DNA of 64,000 nt from Capitella teleta (Eukaryota; Annelida; Polychaeta; Capitellidae): assembly GCA_000328365.1 (NCBI GenBank), contig KB308479.1:5531-69530 (forward strand). The letters run 5' to 3'. Below are positions 59,900 through 64,000 of the stretch, piece by piece (position 1 is the stretch's first letter; the number at the start of each line of letters is the position of its first letter). The position numbers were made by a program, and so were the translations under genes. The notes under the pieces are model-generated. The model worked only from the letters and a program-made list of their open reading frames with translations. It made no database searches and was not told where the DNA came from.

Positions 59900-61790
59900 G
59901 GCAATACCACAATCATTCAACTTCAAGAAAAAGATTTGACATCTCAAAATAGGAACATAGACACGCAGCAGCAGCAACAATAACAGCAGCAGCAGCGGAA
60001 GCACGCCCAGCAATGGGGCAGCAGCAGAGTCGTCTGCACTCTGAAACCCCTTCTGCCTCCTCGTGCCCACGATCGATCATATGACGTAAACAACGGCAAA
60101 GAGGCAAATTCGAAGCAGCAATGATCTGATCAGCACATCTGCATGTCAGTGATCAATAAATACGTAAATAAATAAATTGATTGGCTTATATAACGCAACT
60201 TTGCACTTATATGTGGCTCACAACAACTCATCATTATAATTATAGATAAAGATCTGATCCGACCACGTGTCTATGTGACATTACCCTTTGCGAGCTATAT
60301 ATGATCACGAACGGGGCATCAACTTTGAAAAGTGCAACAACTCTATCAATCTTTTCGAATTCGACAATAATATTATGTGCATTTAAAAAATTGTTTTTAA
60401 TGCTTATGCAATGAGTCAATCTGTACGTGGTGAGCATTGAGGTTTGCAGGCCACGGAATCAGTGAGTTGACCCACCGGCAAATCGAACACATGACCCTCT
60501 TTGCACGCGAGGTGAGCGTGTAATGCGCCATCATATTACAGTCTATTGGTGCCTTGTGTCCAAGAATGGAAAAACAAGGGAAAATGCAAGGTAGGAAACT
60601 TATATGTTTCCAAGACTTCTACAGGGTACAGGGAGTCCACAAAATACCAGAAAATAGTGTAGTCACATTTGGAAGGTTCTGATTCCTCAGATCACATCAT
60701 ATCTTTATATCTTTTTTTCAAGTATTGAATGTCAAAGATAAAGGTAAAAGTGGTAGCTTGGCAAATCTGTATGAAAATCTGTCCGTTATTTGTGTATTTT
60801 TCAAATCAATACATTTTGGCTCTCTTTTACAGTCTGCTTTGGAACTTGGGGTGTAATATGTGTATACTGCCATAATATCAATTAATAAAGCAGGGTTGAC
60901 TAGACAATACTTTGCTTTTCATAACGACATGTACAAATATTGTATGACGCTGTAAAAAAAAAATCACGTAACTGATGCGTGCCAAGATTTTTCGGCGCAA
61001 TTTCTCGGTGAGACCCTTATCCTGGGCCTAGGCCTGCTTGCCTAGCTGTGAGATGTTGCCACGAAACTTTTTCAACTCTTTGATTGTGGTTGAGGGGAGA
61101 TGGCCAGATGGGAGCTATAGGCGGCAAAAAATTGTCGACTTCAGTTAATTCCATGAGTTCATGTTCATTTGGTGATAAAATTGTGGACTGTGCCGACCTT
61201 GACAAATTAGCCGTGAGTGTATCATAATTTTCTTTTAAGGAGAATGCGATGACCCTAGCAGCATGGATAAGCATTGTTTTGCTAAAACAGCCGTGTCCCA
61301 GGATATTCTTTAACCTAGATTATGATACCAAATCTTCGATTTTTGTTCTCAGTAGGCCTTATGTATATAAGACGAACTTTCATACTCTGACAGATGTATT
61401 GTCCTGGAAAGTCTTCCCCTCTCATACAAAAGAGCTAGAGATGTCTGATTCATGTTTAAATAATAACTATGCTACTGAAAATATCAATGGAAAAGAAAGA
61501 AAAAATGAAAATGATATTATAACCCGCCATCTCCGTACACTGGTACACACTACACAGACATGTGTAATATATATCTCTGAAAATTACAGCGTGATATCGT
61601 GCTTGAAAAAGAAGTTACATTAGTTTGAAAAATCACATTTTCACAATTTCGACTATTACGTAATAATGATGCGACTGAGGATACAAAGTACGAGCTCACT
61701 TTCGTTGAAAATGAGACATTGAATAATTTAACGAAAAAATGAGAACGTTATGATCAGTAATGAATGAGATAGAGGCGATCGAACATGTCA
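59900..61790. other. Intergenic DNA
   Basis: Apart from the CAG/CTG-rich patch just upstream of the DUF1330-like start, nothing is recognised. Frames at 61017-61274 (minus) and 61249-61623 (plus) have no known relatives. Confidence 0.35.
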
Positions 61791-62278
61791 CCTGTTTATG
61801 GTCATTGTGACTTTGACCTTTAACCTACAAAATACTTTCAGACACGAATAATATTAATAAGTGCAACTTACTAATTGACAGGCATGAGCGAGTTCAAAAT
61901 ATTCAGTACCAAACATTGTTCATGGAAATATTCAATTCATGCGATGAAAGTGCTAAGTGTTTCCTAATAATTATATGTGTTCCGACCGAAAACACACAAA
62001 TATTCTGAATTTTCACATTTCCTTCTAAGACTCGACAGCACACATTGTATGCAACTCAGAAACGTTTCAAAATTCACAAAATTCGAAATAATTATCAATT
62101 TATGCAAATAAATACCACAATGACCTCTGCAAATTTCAGTTCTACAACTGGCAAAACTCTAAGTGTCTATGACACTTCACAATATGTTAATGTTAATTCC
62201 CTATACCTTGGTGTTTGTGACGTCACAACGTAGATCCAGAGGGATCTCGCGTTTCGAATCTCGAGAGCGAGGGGGCTG

Positions 62279-62320
<42 letters not shown>

Positions 62321-62460
62321 GTTTTAAGAGTGTTAAAAGTCGCACTACATTGAACTTTGACCCACGTACATAAGGGCATAATGAAACCTCCGTGAATCGA
62401 TGTGTCATAGTCAAAACGTCGTAGTTTCTATTAGGCAAGATTACGCAAGGACGGTGCAAT
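61640..62460. repeat. Dispersed repeat related to 14.15-14.48 kb
   Basis: Shares AAAATTCACAAAATTCGAAA and GCAAGATTACGCAAGGACGG with the 14-kb copy, in the same order but with a longer interior. The interior includes a 38-A run at 62282-62319 and a GTGACGTCACAACG word. Also related is 61640-61670. Termini not defined. Confidence 0.5.
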
Positions 62461-63790
62461 CAGAGCAGTAACATTAATATGCATTATGCTCACTTAGTCT
62501 CAAATACTCAGTACACCCAAATCTGGAACTAGTACCACACCCACATACTAATATTCGATGTAATACACTTGTGAAACTCTTAACTTACATACAGAGGTCC
62601 AAAGCTTGTTGCTCTGATTATAAATATAGTTGATATAAAACAAATATTTGACTGATAATGAAAGACACTGAGAGGCATTTAATAAGTTGTTTATTAAAAA
62701 ATGCCACTGGGATATTCACGAAAAATATACATTTTTCCCAAACCCAAGGAGCTCGAAAAAGGAGGCAAATAATGATATCCAGATTTGCTTGCTCAATAAC
62801 TGCTGTCGAAATTCGGATTTTTACGCGAAACAGTAGCACCGGGACGACCCAGTAGATGTACATGACACTGTTGTAACCCAAGATGGCGAATTGACTGACT
62901 GGTCAGATAACGCATAACCCGGAAGACAGAGGTTTGAAAAGAATCACAGACAATCGACACGCCCATTTTCATTGAATCAAGAAATTTGAGAAGTTAAACC
63001 CAGTGACAAACAGTAAATTTCTCGTCACACACGCTGTGTAAGTGATACGTATACAAACGATGTTAGAGACGTAGTTCACTCGAATCGATAAACGTCGTAA
63101 TGGTAATAAAATATTGTAAAAGCTGAATTGATAACTTTACTTTTCAGTGTCCGAGAAGCATAGGAAGCTGACACTGCGCCTGCACATATTGTTTCAAGCT
63201 TCCTGCTTCATTTGCTAGAGGCGCTGTTCTCGCCACGAAAAATTTGGCGCCTTTACTTTGCATAAAGATAATTTTGCTTCGTAAAATTTGTAATTATTGT
63301 TCATGTCAATACACTGAATCGCTTGATGTATGTTGCAAAACGCAATTTTTACATTTTCGACCAATACGCAATAATTATGCAACTGAGCATGTGAACTATC
63401 AGCTAATTTTCATTGATAATACAGTAAAAGCTCATTACAACGAAACTCATTACGCTGACAAATTCACTTATCGACAGCTTTTTGGTGGAAACCGATCTGC
63501 CACAATGTTAAAAGCTCGATACACTGACGAAATTCACTATTCCGACACTGACAGGCAAAACGCCAAACAAAATGTGCCTTTAACATTGAAATTTAGCTCG
63601 TTACAACGACAGGCCGTCGCCTTGAGGTCGTTCATGTTGAATGATCCGCGACTGTCTCCGATGTTCACCACGGACGACTCACATGAATCAAAGTTCTGAT
63701 GTTGTAGGCATGTTATTGTTGCAATGTTTGCTTAAGCCTTTGTAAAAATACCAAAGATTCATTTCAATGGTTTGTTGGTAAACAGCTCAT
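62461..63790. other. Intergenic DNA with MITE-like pieces
   Basis: At about 63420-63630 words like CAGTAAAAGCTCATTACAAC and TTAGCTCGTTACAACGA recall pogo/Tigger-type inverted ends. They are not clean enough to define an element. The 151-codon frame at 63244-63699 runs across this and is not convincing as a gene. Confidence 0.35.
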
Positions 63791-63799
63791 CAGAATTTT

Positions 63800-63960
63800 A
63801 AAAAGAAAAGTGGCAAGAACAATGGAGCTCAGAACATGAAAATAAACTATACTGTATTCAGCCCACCCTTGGCAAGTGGGTGAAAAGCTCCAGAGAGATC
63901 AGACGTGAGGAGATTGTGCTGGCCCGTGCCCGTATTGGGATAATTAGAGGTAGAAAGAAG
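63800..63960 (+). mobile_element. LINE RNase H-like domain scrap
   Basis: One frame reads WQEQWSSEHENKLYCIQPTL, then GKWVKSSREIRREEIVLARA and RIGIIRG. This matches the end of the RNase H region in LINE ORF2 proteins (NKLxxIKPTxGxW...RRxExVLxRxRIGHT). Short, truncated on both sides and inactive. Confidence 0.7.
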
Positions 63961-64000
63961 AAGGAAACGAACCGATTGAGCAATTAGTTTGAGATAATAA

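Noticed and set aside
61249-61623. 124-codon plus-strand gene
   Set aside because: No recognisable motif, lies in repeat-rich AT DNA, and low complexity at the end; not supported.
63244-63699. 151-codon plus-strand gene
   Set aside because: It runs across sequence resembling diverged pogo-type ends; no protein family recognised.

Overview
This is eukaryotic, animal-type DNA: AT-rich, with spliced genes on both strands and a heavy load of old mobile elements. Metazoan genes that can be read with confidence are a CDK regulatory subunit (CKS1), a UDP-glucuronosyl/glycosyltransferase, succinate dehydrogenase subunit C (SDHC), an RBM7-like RNA-binding protein, a proprotein convertase of the PC7 type (PCSK7), a GT11 alpha-1,2-fucosyltransferase-like enzyme and a two-domain DUF1330-like protein. 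Very short introns (52-60 bp in CKS1 and SDHC) and the gene set fit an invertebrate, possibly a sponge or another early-branching animal. The taxon is inference and I hold it weakly. There are two 50-base N gaps (16081-16130 and 51678-51727).

Layout. 0-7 kb: CKS1 (minus), then mostly plain intergenic DNA. 7-9.5 kb: an apparently intronless UGT (minus) with a TIR/TA-duplication DNA element immediately upstream. 12-18 kb: a GT microsatellite, a full-length tRNA-derived SINE with a 14-bp target duplication, and a long inverted repeat interrupted by an assembly gap. 17.5-22.9 kb: an LTR (gypsy-type) fossil inserted into an older gypsy-type fossil. 23-26.6 kb: a decayed hAT transposase gene and a roughly 0.6-kb segment present twice, the second copy split by a TA-targeting MITE that itself holds a SINE tail. 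27-29.5 kb: SDHC and a second, inverted MITE copy. 31-33.7 kb: RBM7-like gene, LINE remains and a small membrane ORF. 34-35 kb: a second tRNA-derived SINE type and a 67-nt near-perfect hairpin. 36-42.4 kb: PCSK7 in eight coding exons, its 3.7-kb second intron holding a pogo/Tigger deletion derivative and a LINE scrap. 44.6-45.4 kb: an unusual 20-bp-class minisatellite built on a CCCTAAAA core. 49.6-50.6 kb: fucosyltransferase. 52-54.7 kb: a full-length SINE and a LINE end whose TTTA tail has grown into a microsatellite. 57-60 kb: DUF1330-like gene with a SINE in its first intron. 60-64 kb: diverged dispersed repeats and a LINE RNase H scrap.

The host genes are unrelated housekeeping and secretory-pathway functions with no sign of co-regulation: mitochondrial complex II (SDHC), cell cycle (CKS1), RNA surveillance (RBM7-like), and ER/Golgi modification or processing (UGT, fucosyltransferase, PCSK7). 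The most informative material is the repeat layer. One SINE family is present in four copies, each with readable target-site duplications. A MITE insertion can be compared with its own empty site inside the window. The hairpin near 34.6 kb has the dimensions of a small-RNA precursor. I did not find a clearly new multi-gene system.
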